This document shows positions 1 through 6,434 of a DNA stretch of 20,334 nucleotides, piece after piece. Below the pieces are notes generated by a model, which saw nothing but the letters and a program-made list of their open reading frames with translations, was not told the DNA's origin and made no database searches. Numbering within the stretch: position 1 is the first letter of the stretch; each line of letters begins with the position of its first letter. Where the stretch lies: positions 677 through 21,010 of the forward strand of contig DGQJ01000025.1 of NCBI GenBank assembly GCA_002389705.1, read 5' to 3'. The position numbers and the translations under genes are program-made. This DNA comes from Bacteroidales bacterium UBA4417. Lineage in GTDB: Bacteria; Bacteroidota; Bacteroidia; Bacteroidales; UBA4417.

Positions 1-503
1 CCTTTTTTTACACCGTACACCACTTTTACTGTGTGCGCAATATACTCGGGACCATATTCGGGATGCTCACCATACACAAGGATAAGTCTCTTTTGTCCGT
101 TATCCTGCAGGGCTTCAACTTCCTTTACCAGTTCACGGTCCTCGAGCGTGCTACGGATAGCCTCTTTGTTTGTGGAGCGAAAACCGCAGTAAGAACAATT
201 GTTGGTACACTTATTCCCGATATACAAGGGCGCAAAAAGCACGATACGGTTCCCATATACCATCTCCTTCAGCTTGCGGGCGCCCTGCTTTATTTCCTCT
301 ATTAATTCAGGCGTATCGGCGCTGATAAGGGTGGCAGTTTCGGCTAAAGTAAGTCTTTGTTTACTCAATGATTTTGCAATTACCGCCCTCACCTCCTCCA
401 TGGTTGGTTTGGCATTATTGATATGATCCCATATTTCGGCGGCATCAATGAAGGGCTTCATCCGTTGATCAGGAATCCTGCATTTTTCAGGTTGAAATTT
501 CAT
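1..503 (-). CDS. hydG: [FeFe]-hydrogenase H-cluster radical SAM maturase HydG (5' part only)
   Basis: This is the first 167 codons of a gene that continues beyond the left edge, translated from the ATG at 503. It carries the radical-SAM [4Fe-4S] motif C-x3-C-x2-C at Cys99, Cys103 and Cys106, inside the context APLYIGNKCTNNCSYCGF that is characteristic of HydG. Further on are the segments EVEALQDNGQKRLILVYGEHPEYG, again HydG-like. HydG cleaves tyrosine to supply CO and cyanide to the [2Fe] part of the H-cluster, so it is needed to mature the HydA encoded at 8620-10344 and probably the two sensory hydrogenases. The C-terminal cluster domain lies outside the window. hydE and hydF are not visible and may lie to the left. 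A -7 box at 534-541 and a Rex-like operator at 581-598 suggest that it has its own redox-controlled promoter. Confidence 0.9.
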   Translation of the reverse strand, partial: MKFQPEKCRIPDQRMKPFIDAAEIWDHINNAKPTMEEVRAVIAKSLSKQRLTLAETATLISADTPELIEEIKQGARKLKEMVYGNRIVLFAPLYIGNKCTNNCSYCGFRSTNKEAIRSTLEDRELVKEVEALQDNGQKRLILVYGEHPEYGPEYIAHTVKVVYGVKK

Positions 504-533
504 TTCGTGTATTTTAACAATCGTTTTACGGCA

Positions 534-541
534 CAAAATTA
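534..541 (-). promoter_or_regulatory. Candidate hydG promoter -7 box (TAATTTTG)
   Basis: On the minus strand, TAATTTTG fits the Bacteroidota -7 consensus TAnnTTTG exactly and lies about 30 bases upstream of the hydG ATG. No good -33 TTTG is seen at the usual 19-21 base spacing, so the call rests on the -7 box and its position only. Confidence 0.4.
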
Positions 542-580
542 CAATAATTCCACCTATTTAGGCATTACAATACTTAATTT

Positions 581-598
581 ATGTGAAATAATTAACAA
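581..598. promoter_or_regulatory. Rex-like operator upstream of hydG
   Basis: The 18-mer ATGTGAAATAATTAACAA has the layout of Rex operators, TTGTKAA-N4-TTMACAA. It mixes a TGTGAA left half with a perfect TTAACAA right half; only its first base departs from the pattern. It lies about 80 bases upstream of the hydG start and 40 bases upstream of the candidate -7 box. A rex gene is present at 4049-4675, and matching operators stand in front of hydC. Rex binding here is an inference. Confidence 0.55.
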
Positions 599-642
599 TA
601 AAATCCATGGAGGTTTGTAAGGTCAAATCGACGTTTTGGCGC

Positions 643-658
643 TCCCGAAAAATCGGGA
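643..658. repeat. Perfect hairpin TCCCGA-4-TCGGGA at the edge of the attC-like repeat
   Basis: TCCCGA at 643-648 and TCGGGA at 653-658 form a 6-bp perfect stem with an AAAA loop on the plus strand. It abuts the left end of the 662-770 repeat. On the minus strand it would follow the last cassette gene and is followed by only a short run of T, so it could be a weak terminator, or part of the recombination-site end. Confidence 0.4.
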
Positions 659-661
659 CAA

Positions 662-770
662 GTTATGGCCAGTAAGTGATTAAATTGTTGCTCAACTGCC
701 TGCCAGCACAAATGTACTTGAAGATTTCAGATGTTTCAACAAACACACAAATCCCATTTTATTATAGTGT
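662..770. repeat. attC-like repeat, copy A
   Basis: This aligns without gaps to 1422-1530 at a constant offset of 760 bases. The central part 684-745 differs from 1444-1505 at only 5 positions. The outer parts are more divergent but keep an imperfect inverted repeat (for example GACAAGTTATGG against GACACTATAAT read from the other strand). The repeat lies directly after the stop codon of the 793-1398 gene, which is the position of an attC in a cassette. Confidence 0.65.
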
Positions 771-792
771 CTGTAAGCAACCGTAATTATTT

Positions 793-1398
793 CTAATTCG
801 TTGGATTCGCCATAATATATTCACAAGGACAACAAGTCTTTAATTCTTTATTGTTTTCTGAATAGTATCGGATAGTTTCACTTCGAGAAGACAAAGTTTT
901 CTCCACAACATGCGCTTTAGTTACGGAATTAAGTTTTATTCCATTCGAAAAAATGTTAAATTCACCAGAGTCAAGCATTTGACAAATTAAATCACCATAG
1001 AAACCAATCGCACTTCCAATAATGGCAGAGATAGTATCCGAATTTTTGGCTTCAACTTTATAAGTATCAAATGGCACTGTCAGAGTAATTATTCCACTAA
1101 TAATATAATATTCACGAATTGATTTTATCATTAAAGCTAAATTTTCCAGGTCTTGATTCGAAAAAACAGAAGTGTCGTGCGTGGCTAGATAATTTCTGAT
1201 TGATAAGCTGTCCGTATATTTCAACAACAAACTTTTGCTAAATCGCAAAACAATACCATTCATGTTATATTCAAGTTCAGTGTCCGGTAATGTTTTCGAC
1301 GCTATAATTCTTAGAGGTTCAACCTTCATAGTACTGCTATTCTGTCCTGCCGAAAGTAAAGTTAAAAATAAAAATACTGTCAAAATGTAAGTTTTCAT
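793..1398 (-). CDS. Small secreted protein of unknown function (cassette gene)
   Basis: A 201-residue protein that I do not recognise. The N-terminus MKTYILTVFLFLTLLSAGQ is a clear Sec signal peptide with a short basic start, a hydrophobic core and cleavage probably after Ala17 or Gly18. There is no lipobox cysteine. The rest is polar and mixed alpha/beta in character, and the end carries a Cys-rich stretch CCPCEY near residue 190. The ATG at 1398 sits only 14 bases inside the presumed cassette border, leaving little room for its own promoter. Base composition is visibly more AT-rich than the hydrogenase genes around it, consistent with acquisition. Function unknown. Confidence 0.6.
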   Translation of the reverse strand: MKTYILTVFLFLTLLSAGQNSSTMKVEPLRIIASKTLPDTELEYNMNGIVLRFSKSLLLKYTDSLSIRNYLATHDTSVFSNQDLENLALMIKSIREYYIISGIITLTVPFDTYKVEAKNSDTISAIIGSAIGFYGDLICQMLDSGEFNIFSNGIKLNSVTKAHVVEKTLSSRSETIRYYSENNKELKTCCPCEYIMANPTN

Positions 1399-1421
1399 AT
1401 TATGGTTTCTAACGTCCCGAC

Positions 1422-1530
1422 GCTATGGCAAGTGCGGGAATAGATTGTTGCTCAACTGTCTGCCAGCACAAATGTATATAAAGATTTCAAATGTTTCAAC
1501 AAACACGCATACCCGCATTTGCTATAGCGT
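1422..1530. repeat. attC-like repeat, copy B
   Basis: This second copy of the 109-bp repeat follows the stop codon of the 1551-2111 gene. Its ends form an inverted repeat: CGCTATGGCAAGTGCGGG at 1421-1438 against CCCGCATTTGCTATAGCG at 1512-1529, which pair at 16 of 18 positions with about 73 bases between them. The G/TT sequence expected at an attC crossover (read on the minus strand) lies at 1413/1412. Confidence 0.65.
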
Positions 1531-1550
1531 TTATTGGCAGTAGGCTTTTT

Positions 1551-2111
1551 TTATTCATTTAAAGGACTTAAATTTTTTATATAATCAAAACCAAATCCAC
1601 CATTTACAATACAAATCTCAACACTTTTATTTATCTCAATTTTATCCCAAACAACTTCTTCACAATCAATCGTACGCTTTTTATCATCCAACATAACCTT
1701 AAAACTAAAATGTGGTCGTCTTCCAGTACTTTTACTTTTGTCGAGTACTTTATAACTTTTACAATTTTCTATTCCATTGTAGATATTTTTATTAACATTC
1801 TGAAATATCAAAGGCGATACATTCATAAAAATAGCACCTATTAAAACTCCAATATTTGGCTTAATTGACTTTTCGCGTAAGGCTATTTCCGGAATTAATC
1901 TATCAATAAAGTAACTTATCAGCCAAGCGACAATTAATCCAATTATTACAGAAATCCAAGCTAGTTTAAAATTTCCCAGATTAAAATCAACAAAGGCCCA
2001 AGAAACTAAAGAAATTAACGCCATTAAAATCAATATCAAGCGAAAAAATCTATATTTCAATGAAGGTTTACTTTTCAATGTTTGTTTAATCTCTCTATAA
2101 TTGTGTGTCAT
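1551..2111 (-). CDS. Small membrane protein of unknown function (cassette gene)
   Basis: The gene encodes 186 residues from the ATG at 2111. An in-frame TTG at 2159 is possible, but it lies outside the presumed cassette border at 2132, so the ATG is preferred. Three hydrophobic segments are visible: FFRLILILMALISLVSWAF, LAWISVIIGLIVAWLISYF, and a weaker one, IGVLIGAIFMNVSPLIF. They are followed by a soluble C-terminal domain of about 75 residues rich in Lys and Asp (KVMLDDKKRTIDCEEVVWDK). The last part may be a small beta domain facing the cytoplasm or periplasm. No family is recognised. It is AT-rich relative to the flanking genes and stands alone before an attC-like repeat. Confidence 0.6.
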   Translation of the reverse strand: MTHNYREIKQTLKSKPSLKYRFFRLILILMALISLVSWAFVDFNLGNFKLAWISVIIGLIVAWLISYFIDRLIPEIALREKSIKPNIGVLIGAIFMNVSPLIFQNVNKNIYNGIENCKSYKVLDKSKSTGRRPHFSFKVMLDDKKRTIDCEEVVWDKIEINKSVEICIVNGGFGFDYIKNLSPLNE

Positions 2112-2163
2112 TTTTTTTAAGCTTACTGCCAACTCGTATATATCATTAACTATCCACAAAATA

Positions 2164-2946
2164 TCAAACTTCTATCTGCAGCCCATCGTAGGCAAGGTGA
2201 ACTCCCTCAGGAAGTTTCTGTTCCACAACATCGTATTTCCCCAGGAAATGGCTGATATGGGTAAGATAGGCCTTATCGGGTTTCAGGTCATTTAATATTT
2301 CGAGCGATTCGTTTAATGAGAAATGCGATATATGGCGCGAATGGCGAAGTGCATTAATTACGATCACCTTCGAACCACGGATTTTTTCGAGTTCCGAAGG
2401 CGAAATATAATTTGCATCCGTGATATAGGTGAAATCGCCGATACGGTACCCGAACACTTTCATTTCCTGGTGCATCACCTGTACCGGGGTGAAATTAAAA
2501 TCACCAATTGCGAAAGGATCATTTGTGATGGGATGAAGGTTAAGCTGCGGTGCGCCGAAATACCGACCGGGTGTAAAGATGTAGGGAAACTGCTCTTTTA
2601 TCGCATCGAGTGTGGGCTGCGAGCCATATATATCAATGGATTTGTGGAGAATAAAGTTATAAGCCCTGATATCGTCGAGCCCGGCAATATGGTCGCGGTG
2701 AGCGTGGGTAAAAAGCACGGCATTGATATCGTCAACTTTATGTTTCAGCATTTGAATCCTGAAATCGGGGCCACAGTCGATTATTATGTTTGATCCTCCC
2801 CTGCTGATCATAACCGAAGTCCGGTATCGCTTATCGCGTGCATTTTCGCTGGTGCAAACTTCGCAGTTACAGGCCACTACCGGCACTCCGGTTGACGTAC
2901 CTGTTCCCAGGAATGTAATTTTTAGTTTATTCTCCTCGTTTAGCAC
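2164..2946 (-). CDS. Metallo-beta-lactamase-fold hydrolase, PhnP-like
   Basis: A 260-residue protein starting at a GTG (2946); an in-frame stop lies just upstream and no ATG fits. The metal-binding motif HAHRDH is at residues 81-86, with further likely ligands His159, Asp177 and His230. An N-terminal cluster Cys26, Cys28 and Cys31 (CNCEVC) and the opening FLGTGTSTGVPV are typical of the PhnP-like branch, whose characterised member PhnP hydrolyses cyclic ribosyl phosphates. The true substrate in Bacteroidota is not established, so phosphodiesterase is as far as the sequence goes. It lies 3' of the ribF-like gene on the same strand after an 88-base gap, and probably belongs to the same transcript. 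It is immediately followed by the cassette region. Confidence 0.85.
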   Translation of the reverse strand: MLNEENKLKITFLGTGTSTGVPVVACNCEVCTSENARDKRYRTSVMISRGGSNIIIDCGPDFRIQMLKHKVDDINAVLFTHAHRDHIAGLDDIRAYNFILHKSIDIYGSQPTLDAIKEQFPYIFTPGRYFGAPQLNLHPITNDPFAIGDFNFTPVQVMHQEMKVFGYRIGDFTYITDANYISPSELEKIRGSKVIVINALRHSRHISHFSLNESLEILNDLKPDKAYLTHISHFLGKYDVVEQKLPEGVHLAYDGLQIEV

Positions 2947-3034
2947 AGGGCAAGGCTATTAGTAATTCGTAGTTTAACACTAAAAACTTTGTACACCAGC
3001 TGCAATTAAAGCCAGGCTGAAGTGCACGGGCATA

Positions 3035-3976
3035 TCAATAAATCAGTTCTTCCACCATCGATTTGTCTCTTTCCAGTTGTTTTCTCAGTTCATCGGTGCC
3101 GGTAAACTCAATTTCGTCGCGGATATATTTCGCGAAATAAACGGTGGCATCTTTACCACCAAGTGGGTTGAGGGCAGCAAACGGAAATATTTCGATACAA
3201 ATATCTTCTTTCCGCCTGTCGTCGCCGTAGCGGCTGTTTTTTATATTGAGAATGGCTTTAAACGAATCGCCTTCGGCCTCAATACGCACCGCATACACAC
3301 CATCAGGGGGCACGAGCTTGCATTCTTCCTCTATCTCAATATACAGGGTTTGAATATTCCGTTCAATCAGTTCAAGGTTTCCGGCCCTGAGTTTTCCCAT
3401 GATCATGTAATGGTGATCGAGATAAGCATTGGCGCGCTGAATGCGGCCTTCCTGCAGCGATTTACGGATAAGCGTGGAACTTACCGTCTCGTTGTGGATA
3501 TCCTGTTCAGGAATTTCTTCAACCTCAAAATTATAGTAAATGCCCAGTTCTTTCAGGAAGTCGAAATTGCCTTCACGGTTGTATCCAAACTGGTGGTTAA
3601 AGCCAATCACAATTTTTCGCGCATGCAGTTTTGAAACCAGTATATCCCTGATAAAATCGATGGATGAAATTCGGGCAAACTCGGGTGTGAAAGAAACAAT
3701 GATAAGGTTCTGCAGGCCGGCTTTGCGCAAAAGTTCTATCTTTTCGCGCTGTGAGTTGATCAGGAACAGATCCTTTCCGGCAGTTTTGGGAAACAACACT
3801 TTTCGCGGATGAGGGTGAAAAGTGATCAGCACACTTTCGCCCTGTATCTCGCGCGCCAGCTTATTAATGCGGTTTATAATCGCTTTGTGACCTACATGCA
3901 CGCCATCGAAACTCCCTGTTGTAATTACGGGGTTAGGAATAGGCACAAGCTGATCAAAATCATAAAAAATCCGCAT
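3035..3976 (-). CDS. ribF: RibF-like FAD synthetase with degenerate riboflavin kinase domain
   Basis: The gene encodes 313 residues from the ATG at 3976; a TTG nine codons upstream is also in frame. The N-terminal nucleotidyltransferase domain is intact: GSFDGVHVGHK holds the HxGH motif (His27, His30), followed by TFHPHPRKVL, GFNHQFGYNREG and the SSTLIR segment, as in RibF FAD synthetases. The C-terminal half is related to the flavokinase domain (PPDGVYAVR, FAKYIRDEIEF and the terminal LRKQLERDK). However, the signature loop that normally reads GRxxGxPTAN is replaced by NLELIERNIQTLY at about residues 200-212, so the PTAN Mg-ATP element is absent. FAD synthesis from FMN is likely; riboflavin phosphorylation is doubtful. 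It sits between rex and the hydrolase gene, in a locus encoding flavoproteins. Confidence 0.85.
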   Translation of the reverse strand: MRIFYDFDQLVPIPNPVITTGSFDGVHVGHKAIINRINKLAREIQGESVLITFHPHPRKVLFPKTAGKDLFLINSQREKIELLRKAGLQNLIIVSFTPEFARISSIDFIRDILVSKLHARKIVIGFNHQFGYNREGNFDFLKELGIYYNFEVEEIPEQDIHNETVSSTLIRKSLQEGRIQRANAYLDHHYMIMGKLRAGNLELIERNIQTLYIEIEEECKLVPPDGVYAVRIEAEGDSFKAILNIKNSRYGDDRRKEDICIEIFPFAALNPLGGKDATVYFAKYIRDEIEFTGTDELRKQLERDKSMVEELIY

Positions 3977-4048
3977 CGTTAAATCACTTGAAGTACTTGA
4001 CAAAAAAAGCGCGTTGAGTTTGAGGCAGGAATCCTCAGCCGTTCAGGG

Positions 4049-4675
4049 CTAAACCTTTTTCACAAAATAAGCCAGTTTCTCAAGTGAAGTAATGATGTCG
4101 TATTCTTCGAGGTAAACGTTTGAGGGGACATTGATGGGTTTTGGGGTAAAATTAAGAATACCCTTTATACCTGCCATTACCAGAAGCTCCGCAACTGCGG
4201 CTGCTTCTGATGCCGGAACCGTAAGAACAGCAATGGTGATGTTTTCACTTTTAATAATCTCAGTAAGCCTGTCGAAATGATAACACCATACACCGGCATA
4301 AACGCGATCCACTTTTTCGGGGTTCAGATCGAACCCGGCAACTACGGTGAGTTTGGTTCGCTTACCGCTGAAATAGCCTATGATGGCACGGCCCAGGTTG
4401 CCGATTCCGATTACGGCAACTTTCTGACCTTCTTTACTATCGATTATTTTGCCAATAATATCAATAAGTTCCTTTACATCGTATCCTTGCCTGAGGGTTC
4501 CTGAATACCCGATTAGCATAATGTCGCGCCTCACCTGCACCGAAGTAATATGCAGCATGGCTGCCAGTTCGTGCGAAAAAATATGGTGCTTGCCCGAAGC
4601 ATTTGCAATTAATAAGGTTCTGCGGTATTGACTGAGACGTTCAACGGTTTTGTCTGGTAGTTTTTTTGCTGCCAT
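4049..4675 (-). CDS. rex: Redox-sensing transcriptional repressor Rex
   Basis: A 208-residue protein of normal Rex length. Residues 1-80 form the winged helix, with the recognition segment SVQVRRDIMLIGYSGTLRQGYDV. Residues 84-208 form the Rossmann NAD(H)-binding domain with GIGNLG at 90-95 and FDLNP with acidic Asp116 at the end of the second strand, which favours NAD(H) over NADP(H). The C-terminal helix DIITSLEKLAYFV is the domain-swapped helix of the family. Rex leaves its operators when the NADH/NAD+ ratio rises and so derepresses fermentative genes. Here it lies downstream of the hydrogenase and sensor genes on the same strand. Rex-like operators stand at 12909-12943 and 581-598, which suggests local control of the whole locus. 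Confidence 0.95.
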   Translation of the reverse strand: MAAKKLPDKTVERLSQYRRTLLIANASGKHHIFSHELAAMLHITSVQVRRDIMLIGYSGTLRQGYDVKELIDIIGKIIDSKEGQKVAVIGIGNLGRAIIGYFSGKRTKLTVVAGFDLNPEKVDRVYAGVWCYHFDRLTEIIKSENITIAVLTVPASEAAAVAELLVMAGIKGILNFTPKPINVPSNVYLEEYDIITSLEKLAYFVKKV

Positions 4676-4719
4676 GTAAGTGGGTTAGGTTAAATATATT
4701 TGTTTTTTTATTTACAGGT

Positions 4720-5847
4720 TTATGCTTCGGGTTCGAGCAGGGTTATGATAAATGAGGTGCCACTGCCTGGTTCACTCTGCACATCAATGGAACCCTGGTA
4801 CATATCAACTATTTTCTTTACAATGGAAAGGCCCAGTCCGCTGCCTGTCACTTCGCGGGTCTGGAAACTTTTAATCCGCACAAAATCTTCAAAAATTTTC
4901 TCTTTATCTTCCTTGTTCAAACCGATACCTGTATCCGAAACGGTAAGCCTGAGCAAACTTTCTTTTTTCTCGATAAAGATGTCAACACGTCCGCCCACTT
5001 TGTTGTACTTAACCGCATTCGAAATCAGGTTGTTCATTATAATTTCAATCTCACCCGGATCGGCTTTCATTTCGCAGGCTTCGCGTGAATTCACATAAAT
5101 ATCAACATCCTTCTGGATTGCATACGGGCGGATTGTATCCACCGACATCTGCACTATTTTCCGGATGTTTACCTTTTCGAGCTTCTGAGTAGGTTTCCCG
5201 GTTTCAATTTTGGTCAGGTCAAGCAGGTCGAGAATCAGTTGCCGCATGCCTTTGATACGTTCCATGGAGCGATCAAGCATTTCGTCATAGGCATCAATAT
5301 TATTACCGAACTGTCTTTCTTTGATCATCTTCAGGTACCCATCGATGGCATTGAGAGGTGCCTTTAATTCGTGCGATAATACGGATAAAAACTGGAACCT
5401 GATCTGTTTGCCAGTATTATTTAAACTCTGGGTCATCCTTTTCAGGAAAATCTGTTTGGTGATATTTTCAACCGAAGCCCTGATTTCCTGAGGTGTAAAA
5501 GGCTTGGGAATAAAATCGAATGCACCGTCGCGGGTAGCCTTCACCGCAAGTTCGAGCGAAGCATACGAAGTGATCATTACTACCACAATATCGTAATGCT
5601 TGTTTTTAACATACTCGAGCACTTCCACTCCTTGTATATCAGGCAACTTGTTGTCGAGTAAAAGGATTTCGGGGAGCTCGCTGTCAATTATTTCGATGCC
5701 CGATTTGCCGGTTCCGGCCTCAAGCACCTGGAAATCAATCTGCTCATCCATAAACGGATAATCAACCTTGAAATTCTGAAGTATACGTTTGGTGCCTTCC
5801 CGAATACCCGGTTCGTCGTCGATGATAAGTATTTTATAGGTCGCCAT
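4720..5847 (-). CDS. Hybrid regulator: N-terminal receiver plus histidine kinase
   Basis: A 375-residue soluble protein. Residues 1-125 form a receiver domain with the acidic pair Asp10/Asp11, the phosphoacceptor Asp65 and Lys115. Residues 145-215 form a HisKA dimerisation domain with His159 in SVLSHELKAPLN. Residues 255-375 form the ATPase domain with N-box Asn277, DTGIGL at 305-310 and GSGLGLS at 335-341. There is no membrane segment or sensor domain, so its input is probably phosphotransfer to the receiver. It lies 3 bases after the single-domain regulator at 5851-6237 and downstream of the hydrogenase-kinase fusion, the natural partner for both. No DNA-binding output domain is present, so the final target of the relay is not encoded next to it. 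Confidence 0.9.
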   Translation of the reverse strand: MATYKILIIDDEPGIREGTKRILQNFKVDYPFMDEQIDFQVLEAGTGKSGIEIIDSELPEILLLDNKLPDIQGVEVLEYVKNKHYDIVVVMITSYASLELAVKATRDGAFDFIPKPFTPQEIRASVENITKQIFLKRMTQSLNNTGKQIRFQFLSVLSHELKAPLNAIDGYLKMIKERQFGNNIDAYDEMLDRSMERIKGMRQLILDLLDLTKIETGKPTQKLEKVNIRKIVQMSVDTIRPYAIQKDVDIYVNSREACEMKADPGEIEIIMNNLISNAVKYNKVGGRVDIFIEKKESLLRLTVSDTGIGLNKEDKEKIFEDFVRIKSFQTREVTGSGLGLSIVKKIVDMYQGSIDVQSEPGSGTSFIITLLEPEA

Positions 5848-5850
5848 GTG

Positions 5851-6237
5851 TTAAAGTTTCAGTAGTTTTTTGATTTCGCGATGCAGCTGATCCGCACGAA
5901 TACCTTTATCGAGGAACAGGTCGGCATTAATCCACCGGGCATTTTCCTCGGCATGAACATCGAAAGTCATTCCGGTTTCGGCTGTAACACCGGTAGCAAT
6001 AATAACAGGTACATCAGGATATTTACGCTTAATCTTATAGCTGAGTATAAACCCGCTGTCGTCGCTCTCCATCATCAGGTCGAGGATACAAAGATCGGGT
6101 TTTATTTCCATGATAATTTTTTCGGTTTCGGCCTGGCTTTCGGCCGTAATGGTTTCAAAGCCCATTTGCTCCACCTTCATCCGCATCTGGAACAGGTAAT
6201 CCATATCATCATCAACAATAAGTATTTTCTTCTTCAT
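5851..6237 (-). CDS. Single-domain response regulator
   Basis: A 128-residue protein that is only a receiver domain: the acidic cluster Asp9-Asp11, phosphoacceptor Asp53 in CILDLMMES, Thr82 in ATGV and Lys111 in LFLDKG. It is CheY-like in layout and has no output domain. It lies between the hydrogenase-histidine kinase gene (197 bases upstream) and the receiver-kinase hybrid (3 bases downstream, so probably co-translated). The most likely role is a phosphate shuttle between the two kinases, by inference from position. Confidence 0.9.
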   Translation of the reverse strand: MKKKILIVDDDMDYLFQMRMKVEQMGFETITAESQAETEKIIMEIKPDLCILDLMMESDDSGFILSYKIKRKYPDVPVIIATGVTAETGMTFDVHAEENARWINADLFLDKGIRADQLHREIKKLLKL

Positions 6238-6434
6238 GGGTGTATGGCTTTTATCGGCATTAAAAAATTCAATCCTTTTTATGTTTACTCATTTAAAAAT
6301 CAGTTCATTCAGGAGGCGGGCAACTTTCCCTTTTACGTATTGGATAACTTTAATTTTTACCCTTACATTATACACTGTTATTACGATTCACCGAAAACGG
6401 GCAGGCAAAGTAACACTTGTTATTTTTCTGTCAT

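Larger units (their letters stand above)
653..1412 (-). mobile_element. Putative integron-type gene cassette 2 (secreted-protein gene plus attC-like site)
   Basis: Read on the minus strand, the unit begins at 1412 with TTAGAAACC, holds one gene (1398-793), and ends with the attC-like repeat 770-662. The first 15 bases of the unit (plus strand 1399-1413) are complementary, 12 of 15, to the outer left end of its own attC-like site (773-787). This is the hallmark of integron cassettes, where the cassette's 5' end pairs with the R'' box of its own attC. The 3' boundary near 653 is approximate because the expected G/TT there reads A/TT. No integrase is in the window. Confidence 0.5.
1413..2132 (-). 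mobile_element. Putative integron-type gene cassette 1 (membrane-protein gene plus attC-like site)
   Basis: Read on the minus strand, the unit starts after a G at 2133 with TTGGCAGTAAGCTT (2132-2119), holds one gene (2111-1551), and ends with the attC-like repeat 1530-1422 and G/TT at 1413/1412. The first 14 bases are complementary, 13 of 14, to the outer left end of its own repeat (plus strand 1534-1547, TTGGCAGTAGGCTT). If the unit were circularised, the junction would create a long imperfect hairpin joining this outer stem to the 18-bp inner stem 1421-1438/1512-1529. That is attC architecture. The length is 720 bp. Confidence 0.55.

Noticed and set aside
662..1530. Repeats flanking the 793-1398 gene as ends of an insertion sequence
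   Set aside because: The repeats are direct, not inverted, relative to each other. No transposase is present and no target duplication is seen. The cassette-specific complementary ends fit attC-type units better.
2112..2159. Upstream TTG start at 2159 for the cassette membrane protein
   Set aside because: It would place the start outside the presumed cassette border and almost touch the stop of the hydrolase gene. The ATG at 2111 gives a normal protein start.
3977..4003. TTG start nine codons upstream of the ribF-like gene
   Set aside because: The added residues MSSTSSDLT are unlike RibF starts, while the ATG at 3976 gives MRIFYDFDQL.
6411..6422. TAACACTTGTTA palindrome downstream of the sensor-kinase gene as a Rex operator
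   Set aside because: The half-sites are in the wrong orientation and spacing for Rex (TAACA first, only two bases between), so it is at most a weak hairpin.
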